NCBI GenBank assembly: GCA_021324365.1
Contig: JAJPJE010000085.1
Location: 1 to 64,000 of the forward strand
Direction of reading: 5' to 3'
Length of the DNA stretch: 64,000 nt
Source of the DNA: Terriglobia bacterium
GTDB lineage: Bacteria > Acidobacteriota > Terriglobia > Terriglobales > Acidobacteriaceae
The notes under the pieces were generated by a model. It was not told where the DNA came from, ran no database searches, and worked only from the letters and a program-made list of their open reading frames with translations. Both the position numbers and the translations under genes were made by a program. How positions within the stretch are numbered: the stretch's first letter is position 1; every line of letters begins with the position of its first letter. Shown here in pieces: positions 1-7,011 of this stretch.

Positions 1-85
1 CTTGGTGCTCGAGCGTTCCAAGTCTACTCAGAGGCTCTGGAGCCGACACGGTTATCCAATCAGGCGGCACCCGGAGTTTTGTCAT

Positions 86-116
86 CCCACATCTGCCAAA
101 AGAGGGCAGATGTGGG
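86..116 (-). terminator. 12-bp perfect hairpin downstream of the alpha-galactosidase
   Basis: Bases 86-97 and 105-116 form a perfect 12-bp stem around a 7-nt loop. It lies 46 nt beyond the stop codon of the minus-strand alpha-galactosidase. No T-run follows it on the minus strand, so it is either a weak terminator or one of the dispersed intergenic hairpins seen throughout this window. Bases 1-85 are open in more than one frame but carry no recognisable gene end. Confidence 0.45.
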
Positions 117-159
117 GCACCAATGAAGCACCAATAAAGCACCAATGCACCAATGAAGC
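117..159. repeat. Four copies of GCACCAAT, 11-bp unit
   Basis: GCACCAAT occurs at 117, 128, 139 and 147, giving units of 11, 11 and 8 bp. The array sits directly against the 3' end of the alpha-galactosidase gene (its stop codon is at 162-164) and is part of its 3' untranslated region. No function is apparent. Slippage in this array could produce length variation between strains. Confidence 0.75.
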
Positions 160-161
160 GA

Positions 162-1349
162 TTACGGTTTGACTGTCACCATTACCACGTCGTGGGATGC
201 TACGGGTGCGGAAAATTCGCCACTGAACTTGCCGAGTTCTTTGTGTTGCCAGAGATCACGCACGGTGGCGGGCAAGTGCGCGGGATATTCCAGTTGAGTC
301 CAATTTACTTTTATGGGCTGTTCACTCGTCCCGCGATTGAAGAGCACGACTGCACGGCTGCCGTCGGCGAGCGGTCGCGCCCAGATTTCCAGATCGCCGT
401 CTTTCCACACACGGCGTCCTTCGCGACCGAGCGGGTCCTGATCGATAGCAATCACTTCCTTATTGGTAAGAATCTCTTTGATCTCCGGGGTCATGCTGCG
501 CAAATCATTTCCTGCAATCAGCGGGGCCGCCAGAATCGCCCACAGGCTGAAGTGTGAACGGTATTCAGTGTTAGTCATGCCGCCGTTGCCGACTTCGAGC
601 ATGTCCGGATCGTTCCAGTGTCCTGGTCCGGCAAAGCTTTCCAGGCCAACTTGCTTATCGAGATTTACCAACATGCCGCTGCTGTATTTCTCCGTGCCGT
701 CCCACTTGTCCATGATGTCGCCAGTGGTGCGCCACAGATTGCCTCCAACTTGTGCGCCCCATAGCCATGGCTTCGCGGTGCCCCACTCACAGATGCTGAG
801 AACGATGGGACGGCCGGAGGCATTCAAAGCCTCGCGGATCGTTTTGTACGAAGCTTCCGCGTTTTGCGTGCCGGTACTACACCAGTCGTACTTGAGGTAG
901 TCGACACCCCAGGATGCGTACATCAGCGCATCCTGGAATTCATGGCCGCGGCCGCCGGGCCGTCCGGCACAGGTCTTGGTACCCGCATCGGAATAGACGC
1001 CGAACTTCAGCCCCTTAGCGTGCACGTAGTCGGCAAGCGCCTTCATACCTGAAGGGAAGCGCTGTGGGTCGGGCACGATGTTCCCGTTCTTATCGCGTGA
1101 AACCTGCCAGCAGTCGTCGATATTTACGTATTGATAGCCGGCATCTTTCATTCCGGAGGCGACCATGGCGTCGGCCATCTCGTGGATCATTTGTTCATTT
1201 ACGTTGCAGCCAAATTTGTTCCAGCTGTTCCAGCCCATGGGCGGAGTGGGCGCAAGGCCTTTGTCGATGGCGGGAGTGTCTTGAGCGAACACCGGCGCGC
1301 CAATAAGAAATGCCATCAAGAATGCAGCCAGAAAAGAGAATTGTTTCAT
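162..1349 (-). CDS. Secreted alpha-galactosidase, glycoside hydrolase family 27
   Basis: The 395-residue protein starts with a Sec signal peptide (residues 1-22, ending in VFAQ). The family GH27 fold follows: TPPMGWNSWN at 35-44, the NIDDCW strand at 76-81, the nucleophile motif YLKYDWC with Asp155, and the acid/base segment WRTTGD with Asp211. GH27 enzymes hydrolyse terminal alpha-1,6-linked galactose from oligosaccharides and galactomannans with retention of configuration; this one should act in the periplasm or outside the cell. Length and motifs are complete. It stands alone, transcribed away from the cell-division cluster. A LacI-type operator 37 bp upstream suggests sugar-responsive control. 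Exact substrate cannot be read from sequence; alpha-N-acetylgalactosaminidase activity is a less likely alternative within the family. Confidence 0.93.
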   Translation of the reverse strand: MKQFSFLAAFLMAFLIGAPVFAQDTPAIDKGLAPTPPMGWNSWNKFGCNVNEQMIHEMADAMVASGMKDAGYQYVNIDDCWQVSRDKNGNIVPDPQRFPSGMKALADYVHAKGLKFGVYSDAGTKTCAGRPGGRGHEFQDALMYASWGVDYLKYDWCSTGTQNAEASYKTIREALNASGRPIVLSICEWGTAKPWLWGAQVGGNLWRTTGDIMDKWDGTEKYSSGMLVNLDKQVGLESFAGPGHWNDPDMLEVGNGGMTNTEYRSHFSLWAILAAPLIAGNDLRSMTPEIKEILTNKEVIAIDQDPLGREGRRVWKDGDLEIWARPLADGSRAVVLFNRGTSEQPIKVNWTQLEYPAHLPATVRDLWQHKELGKFSGEFSAPVASHDVVMVTVKP

Positions 1350-1385
1350 CGAGCAGTAGCCCTCTTCATAAAAGTGACAGATGAA

Positions 1386-1399
1386 AGTAATCGTTTTCA
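1386..1399 (-). promoter_or_regulatory. LacI/GalR-family (cre-like) operator
   Basis: Read on the minus strand, the 14-mer TGAAAACGATTACT matches the LacI-family/cre consensus TGWAANCGNTNWCA at 13 of 14 positions. It is centred about 43 bp upstream of the alpha-galactosidase start, a normal place for repression. The match is visible. Recognition by a LacI-type regulator is inference, and no such regulator is in this window. Confidence 0.5.
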
Positions 1400-1832
1400 G
1401 AGCGGGATTGCAATCGCGGAAAGAAGCCCTTCATGATCTCACCGCTCTGCACCACGAGAGCGAAGGGAGCTTTGGAAAACCCATGCCGTCCATACTCACG
1501 ACTCGGTTTGTGGAATCCTGCCTTTCCTGGCACTTCGTTGCTGCCATGCCCTCTCTTGCTGCTGCCGGGTTTTGTTCAAAAAGAGCTCAATCGCAGGTCC
1601 ACCGCAGTAGAGGGCGGCTGACCGAAATGACCATGGGCTTGTAACTTGAGTAGGCGCCACGTTGGCATTTACGCTGCCGAGAAATCCAAAAGCGGAATGA
1701 AATCAGCAACTCAGGGCGAAGCGAATCTGCCGAGTAAACCCTAGCTATTGTGGTGCTCTGGTTCTTCGAGCCCAACCTTTCGTGCATGCTCACAACTGGC
1801 CTTTGGTCACACCACGACTTTCAAAAAAGTTA
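1400..1832. other. 433-bp spacer between alpha-galactosidase and the dcw promoter
   Basis: No convincing gene is visible on either strand. The short open frames here lack ribosome binding sites and recognisable motifs. The left part is upstream sequence of the alpha-galactosidase and the right part precedes the mraZ promoter. Confidence 0.5.
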
Positions 1833-1860
1833 TTGACAGTACAACGTTTAGGCGTAGGAT
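1833..1860 (+). promoter_or_regulatory. Promoter of the dcw cluster
   Basis: A consensus -35 element TTGACA (1833-1838) is followed after 16 bp by TAGGAT (1855-1860). Transcription would begin near 1867, leaving a leader of about 175 nt before mraZ. The MraZ operator overlaps the start region, as is usual for this gene. Confidence 0.7.
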
Positions 1861-1884
1861 GTGGTCAAAAGTGGTAGAAAGTGG
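1861..1884 (+). promoter_or_regulatory. MraZ operator: three GTGG boxes at 10-bp spacing
   Basis: GTGG occurs at 1861, 1871 and 1881, exactly one helical turn apart, with AAA before the second and third boxes. Known MraZ operators are three or four direct repeats at 10-bp spacing (TGGGN boxes in Escherichia coli, AAAGTG-type boxes in Mollicutes) bound by the MraZ ring. The position immediately after the -10 element fits autorepression of the dcw cluster. Confidence 0.75.
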
Positions 1885-2014
1885 AGTAGTCAGTACAAGT
1901 GGTGGGCGGCGGAACGACAGTTAAGGGCAAAGGTGGAATGAGCAGAAAAACACCCGAAAAAAGCCCCGAAGAAATGAGTTCCACGCTGTTTTTCCTCACT
2001 TTCACCTCTTTATT

Positions 2015-2030
2015 GGCGGCAATAGCCGCC
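2015..2030 (+). promoter_or_regulatory. GC hairpin just upstream of the mraZ start codon
   Basis: GGCGGC (2015-2020) pairs with GCCGCC (2025-2030) around an AATA loop, ending 10 nt before the mraZ ATG. It occupies the place of a Shine-Dalgarno sequence, and none is visible. It may limit mraZ translation. Confidence 0.4.
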
Positions 2031-2040
2031 CGACAAGCAA

Positions 2041-2478
2041 ATGTTTCGTGGCAACAATCCAACCCGCGTCGACGAAAAGGGCCGCTTAAAGGTCCCAGCG
2101 GACTTCAAGCGGGTAATCGACGAAAAGTACGGCCAGAAATTCTACATCACGTCGATGGATGGCAAGGTTGCCCAGGTATATCCCTTCGAGGAATGGGAGC
2201 AGATCGAAGCCAAACTGGCGGCGCTCTCGAATTTCAATCCTTCGAAGAAGCGGTTTCTGACCGTGACCAACTATTACGGTCAGGTGGTGGAGATGGACGC
2301 ACAGGGTCGCCTGCTGATCCCCCAGTTGCTGCGCGAGTCGGCACAACTGAAGGGTGATGTTGCGGTGATGGGTTACCTGAACCACCTCGAAGTGCGCGGT
2401 CTGGATGCGGTGAAGGCGGAAGTGGAGCAGGGCTTCACGGCAGACGACGAGAAGGCGCTGAACGATTTGGGAATTTAG
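2041..2478 (+). CDS. mraZ: Transcriptional regulator MraZ
   Basis: This 145-residue protein has the two tandem AbrB-like SpoVT folds of MraZ, each carrying the conserved DxxGR signature: VDEKGRLKVP near the N-terminus and MDAQGRLLIP near residue 83. MraZ forms a ring that binds direct repeats upstream of its own gene and represses the division and cell-wall cluster. Such repeats are present at 1861-1884. Its stop codon shares one base with the start of rsmH, so the two are translationally coupled. The start ATG follows a small hairpin and has no clear ribosome binding site, which may be part of its control. Confidence 0.95.
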   Translation: MFRGNNPTRVDEKGRLKVPADFKRVIDEKYGQKFYITSMDGKVAQVYPFEEWEQIEAKLAALSNFNPSKKRFLTVTNYYGQVVEMDAQGRLLIPQLLRESAQLKGDVAVMGYLNHLEVRGLDAVKAEVEQGFTADDEKALNDLGI

Positions 2479-3521
2479 TGGACCACCCCAGCAAGCCAAA
2501 CGCGGGCTTGCCGGGGACCCCGGAAGAAGGTTTCAAGATAAATGCCCCGAGGGGCGATGTGACGGGAAAGAAGTTCAGTCACATACCGGTTCTTTTAAAA
2601 GAGACGATCGATTTCTTAGCCGTCCGGCGTGGTGGAACGTATGTAGACGCCACGTTGGGACTGGGTGGTCACAGCTACGAAATTGCCCGGCGAATCGGCC
2701 GAGAGGGAATGCTGATCGGATTCGACAAGGATCCGGCGGCACTTGAGCTGGCGCGTAAGCGACTGAGCGAGCCTCCAGCGGAACTCGCGGGCGACTGGCC
2801 GGCGATCCGATACGAGCAGGGTTCTTTCGCTCAGGTCGGTGAGAAGTTGGAGGCCAGCTCGGTAGATGGGCTGATGGCTGACCTGGGAGTGAGCTCGCTG
2901 CAACTAGAAGATGCGAGCCGCGGATTCAGTTTTCAGGCGGAAGGGCCCCTGGACATGCGGATGGATCCGCGTGCGGGGATGACCGCCGAACAAGTGGTAA
3001 ACCGGATCGACGAGCGAACGCTGGCCGATCTGATTTACGAATTCGGTGAGGAAAGGAGGTCGCGGAGAATCGCCAGAGCCATTGTTCGGGCGCGGCCGGT
3101 TCGTTCCACCAAGCAATTGGTAGACGTGATATCGGCCGCGGCCCCGACAATGAATCGCTCCACCACCGGCAAAAGCGGACGGCGTTGGGCGCCCCAAAAA
3201 TCTCAAAAGGGGCGAACCGGCGAGATTCATCCGGCGACGCGAACTTTCCAGGCAATCCGAATCTTCGTAAACCGCGAACTTGACGACCTGAAGGCGCTGC
3301 TAGAAAGCGCGCCGCGGGTGCTGAAGCCGGGCGGAAGAGTGGCGATCATCAGCTTTCATTCGCTGGAAGACCGCATCGTGAAAGACGCGTTGCGCGACGG
3401 AGCGAAGGAGGGGATCTACGAGATTCTGACCAAAAAGCCGGTGATAGCGACCGAAGAAGAAATAGATCGTAATCCGAGGTCGCGAAGCGCGAAGCTTCGG
3501 GCCGCAAGGAAGCGCGAGTAG
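2478..3521 (+). CDS. rsmH: 16S rRNA (cytosine-1402-N4) methyltransferase RsmH
   Basis: RsmH (MraW) methylates N4 of C1402 in the 16S rRNA decoding centre using S-adenosylmethionine. The family opening HIPVLLKE, the SAM-binding stretch VDATLGLGGHS, the GFSF block and the late IISFHSLEDRIVK motif are all visible. The long frame begins with a GTG overlapping the mraZ stop and gives about 33 extra N-terminal residues. An in-frame GTG at 2559, preceded by GAGGGG at good spacing, would give a normal N-terminus and is an equally plausible start. Compared with the family there is also a basic insertion of about 20 residues before IHPATRTFQA (around residues 226-246). Confidence 0.93.
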   Translation: MDHPSKPNAGLPGTPEEGFKINAPRGDVTGKKFSHIPVLLKETIDFLAVRRGGTYVDATLGLGGHSYEIARRIGREGMLIGFDKDPAALELARKRLSEPPAELAGDWPAIRYEQGSFAQVGEKLEASSVDGLMADLGVSSLQLEDASRGFSFQAEGPLDMRMDPRAGMTAEQVVNRIDERTLADLIYEFGEERRSRRIARAIVRARPVRSTKQLVDVISAAAPTMNRSTTGKSGRRWAPQKSQKGRTGEIHPATRTFQAIRIFVNRELDDLKALLESAPRVLKPGGRVAIISFHSLEDRIVKDALRDGAKEGIYEILTKKPVIATEEEIDRNPRSRSAKLRAARKRE

Positions 3522-3529
3522 CGCGCCTA

Positions 3530-3567
3530 GGGTCCTTCGGCTCGGGCTGCGCCCTCGCTCAGGATGA
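3530..3567. repeat. Dispersed intergenic repeat (CTCGCTCAGGATGACA type)
   Basis: GGTCCTTCGGCTCGGG...CTCGCTCAGGATGACA follows rsmH at once. A degenerate relative with the same ending lies at about 6805-6928 after ftsI. These read as copies of one short non-coding repeat family inserted at gene ends. Confidence 0.5.
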
Positions 3568-3694
3568 CAGCGCTGATGAAAACTTTGTTGGAAATGTGAA
3601 TAAGCGCCGATAAAGAAAAATTCTGGTAGTCCGCCCGGATTCGGGTGGGATCAAAACAAGATTCCGGACCGTGGTAGGTCACGGAGGTGACGAG

Positions 3695-3868
3695 ATGTTT
3701 AAGGGAACGACAATCGAAGAACTCATGAATATGGTGGCGCGAGTGGAGGTTCACACACAAGCTTCCACCGAACAACGCACAGTGCCGCGGCGCGAGCCTG
3801 CGCATCAGATGCCCGTCCTCATGTTTGATATAGCAAAGAAGAGCCAGGGATTCGTTGGAGTTGCATAA
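3695..3868 (+). CDS. Small unknown protein between rsmH and ftsL
   Basis: A 57-residue reading frame begins with ATG at 3695, preceded by a strong GGAGGTGA ribosome binding site at ideal spacing. It ends with TAA directly abutting the ATG of ftsL, so the two must be co-translated. The product (start MFKGTTIEEL, end SQGFVGVA) has no signal peptide, membrane segment or known motif; it is an acidic/amphipathic N-terminal half followed by a Thr/Arg/Pro stretch. I do not recognise it. Its place within the dcw cluster and its excellent initiation signals argue that it is a real gene, possibly linked to division. An alternative in-frame GTG at 3671 lacks a ribosome binding site. Confidence 0.65.
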   Translation: MFKGTTIEELMNMVARVEVHTQASTEQRTVPRREPAHQMPVLMFDIAKKSQGFVGVA

Positions 3869-4330
3869 ATGGCCGCAGCGGCAACAGCACGCGTCACACA
3901 GCAGATGTATACATCCCGTCGTTGCTGGATGGGAACGCCGGAAGTGTTTTTCGCGAAGCACATCGATAATTCACGGCTGGTGAAAGTGGACGATCCGAAC
4001 CGCAAGCACGAGATGCGCATGTTTACTGTTGCATTGTGCATGCTGTTCCTGATGGTAATGACCTATGCGTGGCAGCACTTCAGCGCCATCGAGTATGGAT
4101 ATCGCATTGAAGCTCTGAATGTGAAGCGCAACGTACTGACCGAATCCAATCGCCAGCTTCGCCTGGATCTGGCGCAATTGAAAGATCCGGAAAGAATCGA
4201 TCAGCGGGCGAAGGATATGGGGCTGCAGCTCCCGGATGCGAGCCAGGTACAGCACCTGGACGTCAGCCCGGCTGATCTTGGTGGTCCGGTAATGGCAAGC
4301 GCCGTCGTACACGTAGTCTCGATGCCGTAA
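3869..4330 (+). CDS. ftsL: Cell division protein FtsL (divergent)
   Basis: The 153-residue protein has a cytoplasmic N-terminal part of about 50 residues, one membrane segment (about 51-68, MFTVALCMLFLMVMTYAW), and a periplasmic alpha-helical stretch rich in leucine and charged residues that would form a coiled coil (about 75-115). This is the bitopic topology of FtsL, which joins FtsB and FtsQ to activate FtsW/FtsI in septal peptidoglycan synthesis. Sequence alone is weakly conserved in this family; the call rests on topology and on its position between rsmH and ftsI. The cytoplasmic tail is longer than in Escherichia coli. Confidence 0.8.
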   Translation: MAAAATARVTQQMYTSRRCWMGTPEVFFAKHIDNSRLVKVDDPNRKHEMRMFTVALCMLFLMVMTYAWQHFSAIEYGYRIEALNVKRNVLTESNRQLRLDLAQLKDPERIDQRAKDMGLQLPDASQVQHLDVSPADLGGPVMASAVVHVVSMP

Positions 4331-4394
4331 GTTTGCTGCAAAAGTTCTGGGTCCGCTGGTTAACCGACCAGGAATCCCCCCGGCCAGAAGAAAG

Positions 4395-4416
4395 ATGGCG
4401 GCCTACGGGCCGCCAT
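4395..4416 (+). terminator. 9-bp hairpin with TACG tetraloop between ftsL and ftsI
   Basis: ATGGCGGCC (4395-4403) pairs with GGCCGCCAT (4408-4416) around the loop TACG, a UNCG-type tetraloop closed by C-G, which is unusually stable in RNA. No T-run follows, so it may act as an RNA processing or pausing element rather than a terminator inside the cluster. Confidence 0.4.
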
Positions 4417-4482
4417 AAGTTTCTGGGTAGCAGAAAGACAAGATTGAGTTCGCAGTTCGTATTGGGATTTCCTCGGGAGTGC

Positions 4483-4573
4483 TTCGCAAGTCTGGGCTAA
4501 AGCCCAAACTTGGTCCCGTCGGAATGACAGAAACGAGCTGCTTTTCGGCGCAGCTAAAGCTGCGCCCCTTCAA
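4483..4573. repeat. Two dispersed hairpin repeats
   Basis: TGGGCT-AA-AGCCCA (4493-4506) and GGCGCAGCT-AA-AGCTGCGCC (4547-4566) are two near-perfect palindromes separated by GGAATGACAG. The pattern 'palindrome with AAA centre, then CCTT' recurs at 27613-27634 (CGTGGCTGAAACCACG). They appear to be mobile intergenic repeats rather than part of a gene. Confidence 0.5.
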
Positions 4574-4627
4574 AACAAAATGCGTCAGTGTATTTCTTAG
4601 CTTCCGATTCACTACAAGGCGAAGAAG

Positions 4628-6793
4628 GTGGCGTCTAACTCATCCTCTGGCAACGCAACCAAGCGCCTCTACATTCTTGGCGCAATTCTTTGCTTTTGGG
4701 TCACCATCGTAGGTCTGCGGCTGGTTCAGTTGCAGATTTTTCAATACGGACAATTCGAACGCCGTGCGATGAAGCAACAACAGCGCACGACTGAGATCTC
4801 GCCGAGCCGAGGTGTCATTTACGACCGCAATGGTCACGAATTGGCGATGTCCATCATGGGCAACTCGGTATTTTCGGTTCCGTCGGAAGTTCCGGACCGG
4901 AGTACGACGGCGTCGTTGATCGCACGCATACTGAAGGCCGATCCAAGGGAAATTGAAAAGACATTCGATTGTCCACGGAACGTGTGTCCGGTAGTCCGGA
5001 AGATCGATCCGGGACTAGGGTCGCGAATCGCTGCGTTAAACCTGCGGGGGATTTACGTTCAGCCCGAACCGAAGCGCTACTACCCGAAAGGAGAACTTGC
5101 TTCTCACCTGCTGGGCTATGTGGGAATGGAAGACGAGGGCCTCGCGGGGTTGGAGTACGCATACGATTCGAAGCTGAAAGGCAAGAAGGGCACCATCGTT
5201 ATTTCGATGGATGCGCGGAAACGCCGATTCGATAGTGCGGAGAAAGATCCAGTACCCGGCGAAAACCTGGTGCTGACGATTGATGAGAAGATCCAGTACA
5301 TCGCCGAGCGAGAGCTCGAGCAAGCGATGCAGGACACGCACGCCGAAGCAGGCACAGTCGTCGTGCAGAATCCTCATACTGGCGAAATTCTTGCACTGGC
5401 GAACCGCCCGACTTTCAATCCAAATGTTTCGCGTAAGATCACGCCGGCAGAGCTGAAAAACCACGCTGTCAGCGATGTGTTCGAACCCGGTTCGGTGTTC
5501 AAGATTGTGACCTACTCGGCTGCACTCGAGGAAGGTCTGGAGACACCCGATTCACCTATCGACTGCCAGGGCGGGCTGATCGTGGTCAACGGCCTGCGCA
5601 TTCACGACCTGCACAAGATGGGGACTGTCCCGGTCTCCGAAGCTCTTGCGAAATCGAGTGATGTGGCTGCGGTGAAAGTGGGGTTGAAGCTGGGCGATGA
5701 CCGTTTCTATCGATACATTCGGTCATACGGTTTCGGATCGCAGACCGGCATCGAGCTGCCCGGCGAGACGCGTGGGTTGGCAAAGCCGGTGAGCAAGTGG
5801 TCGAAGGTATCCATTGACGCGATGTCCATAGGGCAGGAAATCGGCGTGACGCCGCTTCAGTTGGTTTCGATGGTTTCGACGATCGCGAACGATGGCATTT
5901 ACCTGCCGCCACGGATTATTGCGGGGGCAACGAAGCCCACTGCCGGTCCACAGACGATTGCGTTTCATCCGGCCAGCGGCCACCGAGTGGTGTCCACCAT
6001 GACTGCCGCCGAGATGAAAAAGATGATGGAAGGCGTAGTACTGTTTGGCACCGCGAAGCGCGCAATTCTCGACGGCTACAGTTCGGCAGGAAAAACGGGC
6101 ACAGCACAGAAGGTGGATCCGGCAACGCATCGCTACTCGCAGACGAAGTACGTTGCTTCGTTCGTGGGTTTCGCTCCGGTGAACAATCCGGCGGTGACGA
6201 TCCTCGTTTCTCTCGATTCGCCGTTTGGACTCCATCAGGGTGGACAGGTTTCAGCGCCGGTGTTCCGGCGCGTGGCGCAGCAGGTGCTCGCTTATCTGCG
6301 CATTCCACACGACGTGGAAATGCGGGATCCGAAGCGGTTGCTGCTGCAAGCGAAGGCGAAGGACGAGGACCTTAACGATAACTCTCCGGATCACGTGGGC
6401 GCACCCCTCGATTTCGATGAAGATGCCAAAGCGGATGCGGCTGCTTCTCAGGTTGCGAAGGCGGAGCCGACGGGTGCGACTGTTTTGAAGCCTGCAAGTC
6501 AGACGATAGTGAACACGCGGCCCGATTTGAACACGTTGGCCAGTGCGTCGCCGCCAGCCCCGAGCGCGCCGACTGGAGCGTTGCCGCCAAATGGCACGGT
6601 CGTGCTCGACGTAAGCGACGGAGCCGTTGTGCCGTCGTTTCTTGGGAAGTCAATGCGCTCGGTGATTGAAACAGCACAGACCGAAGGGATCGAGGTAGAT
6701 GCCTTTGGCAGCGGCTTGGCGCGTGAGCAGTCTCCTCCGCCGGGAGCCCGAATGCCAGCGGGGAGACGGGTAGCAGTGCGGTTCGGAAGGTGA
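4628..6793 (+). CDS. ftsI: Septal peptidoglycan transpeptidase FtsI (class B PBP) with C-terminal PASTA domain
   Basis: FtsI cross-links septal peptidoglycan in complex with FtsW. The 721-residue protein has an N-terminal membrane anchor (about 13-32), the class B dimerisation/pedestal region with RGVIYDRNG at 61-69, and the transpeptidase domain with nucleophile Ser289 in SVFK, the second motif at 343-345 and KTG at 489-491. The second motif reads Ser-Ser-Asp rather than the usual SxN. A Pro/Ala-rich linker (about 590-655) leads to a PASTA-like domain (about 666-720), an arrangement seen in Spo-VD-like and many non-proteobacterial PBPs. The start is a GTG preceded by GAAGAAGG. It lies in the dcw order after ftsL. 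Confidence 0.95.
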   Translation: MASNSSSGNATKRLYILGAILCFWVTIVGLRLVQLQIFQYGQFERRAMKQQQRTTEISPSRGVIYDRNGHELAMSIMGNSVFSVPSEVPDRSTTASLIARILKADPREIEKTFDCPRNVCPVVRKIDPGLGSRIAALNLRGIYVQPEPKRYYPKGELASHLLGYVGMEDEGLAGLEYAYDSKLKGKKGTIVISMDARKRRFDSAEKDPVPGENLVLTIDEKIQYIAERELEQAMQDTHAEAGTVVVQNPHTGEILALANRPTFNPNVSRKITPAELKNHAVSDVFEPGSVFKIVTYSAALEEGLETPDSPIDCQGGLIVVNGLRIHDLHKMGTVPVSEALAKSSDVAAVKVGLKLGDDRFYRYIRSYGFGSQTGIELPGETRGLAKPVSKWSKVSIDAMSIGQEIGVTPLQLVSMVSTIANDGIYLPPRIIAGATKPTAGPQTIAFHPASGHRVVSTMTAAEMKKMMEGVVLFGTAKRAILDGYSSAGKTGTAQKVDPATHRYSQTKYVASFVGFAPVNNPAVTILVSLDSPFGLHQGGQVSAPVFRRVAQQVLAYLRIPHDVEMRDPKRLLLQAKAKDEDLNDNSPDHVGAPLDFDEDAKADAAASQVAKAEPTGATVLKPASQTIVNTRPDLNTLASASPPAPSAPTGALPPNGTVVLDVSDGAVVPSFLGKSMRSVIETAQTEGIEVDAFGSGLAREQSPPPGARMPAGRRVAVRFGR

Positions 6794-6804
6794 GCGATTC
6801 GTCG

Positions 6805-6930
6805 TGCGCCTGTTCTGCGCCCTCGCTTCGACTAAGCTTCGCGTCGGGATTTCGGCAGCGGGCTCATACGCCCGCTAAACTCCTCAACTTCGCTCGCAAT
6901 ACTGCTGCTCGCTCAAGGATGACCGGGGGC
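6805..6930. repeat. Dispersed repeat-rich spacer after ftsI
   Basis: The spacer contains CTGCGCCCTCGCTTCGAC, GGCAGCGGGCTCATACGCCCGCTAAACTCC-like sequence, and CTCGCTCAAGGATGACC, related to the repeat after rsmH at 3530. It contains the small palindrome AGCGGGC/GCCCGCT. No gene is seen. Confidence 0.45.
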
Positions 6931-7011
6931 ACGTTGCGCTCGGAGTGCACAGGCCGGCCCTCGAGTTCGTTTGAGACGAGCAACATAAGCGCTCATCTAT
7001 AATCGGCTCGA

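Noticed and set aside
1-85. End of an upstream gene at the window start
   Set aside because: More than one frame is open, but too short and without recognisable protein sequence; not supportable.
1899-2357. 152-codon plus-strand frame overlapping mraZ
   Set aside because: It runs out of frame through mraZ, and its beginning lies in the MraZ operator and leader.
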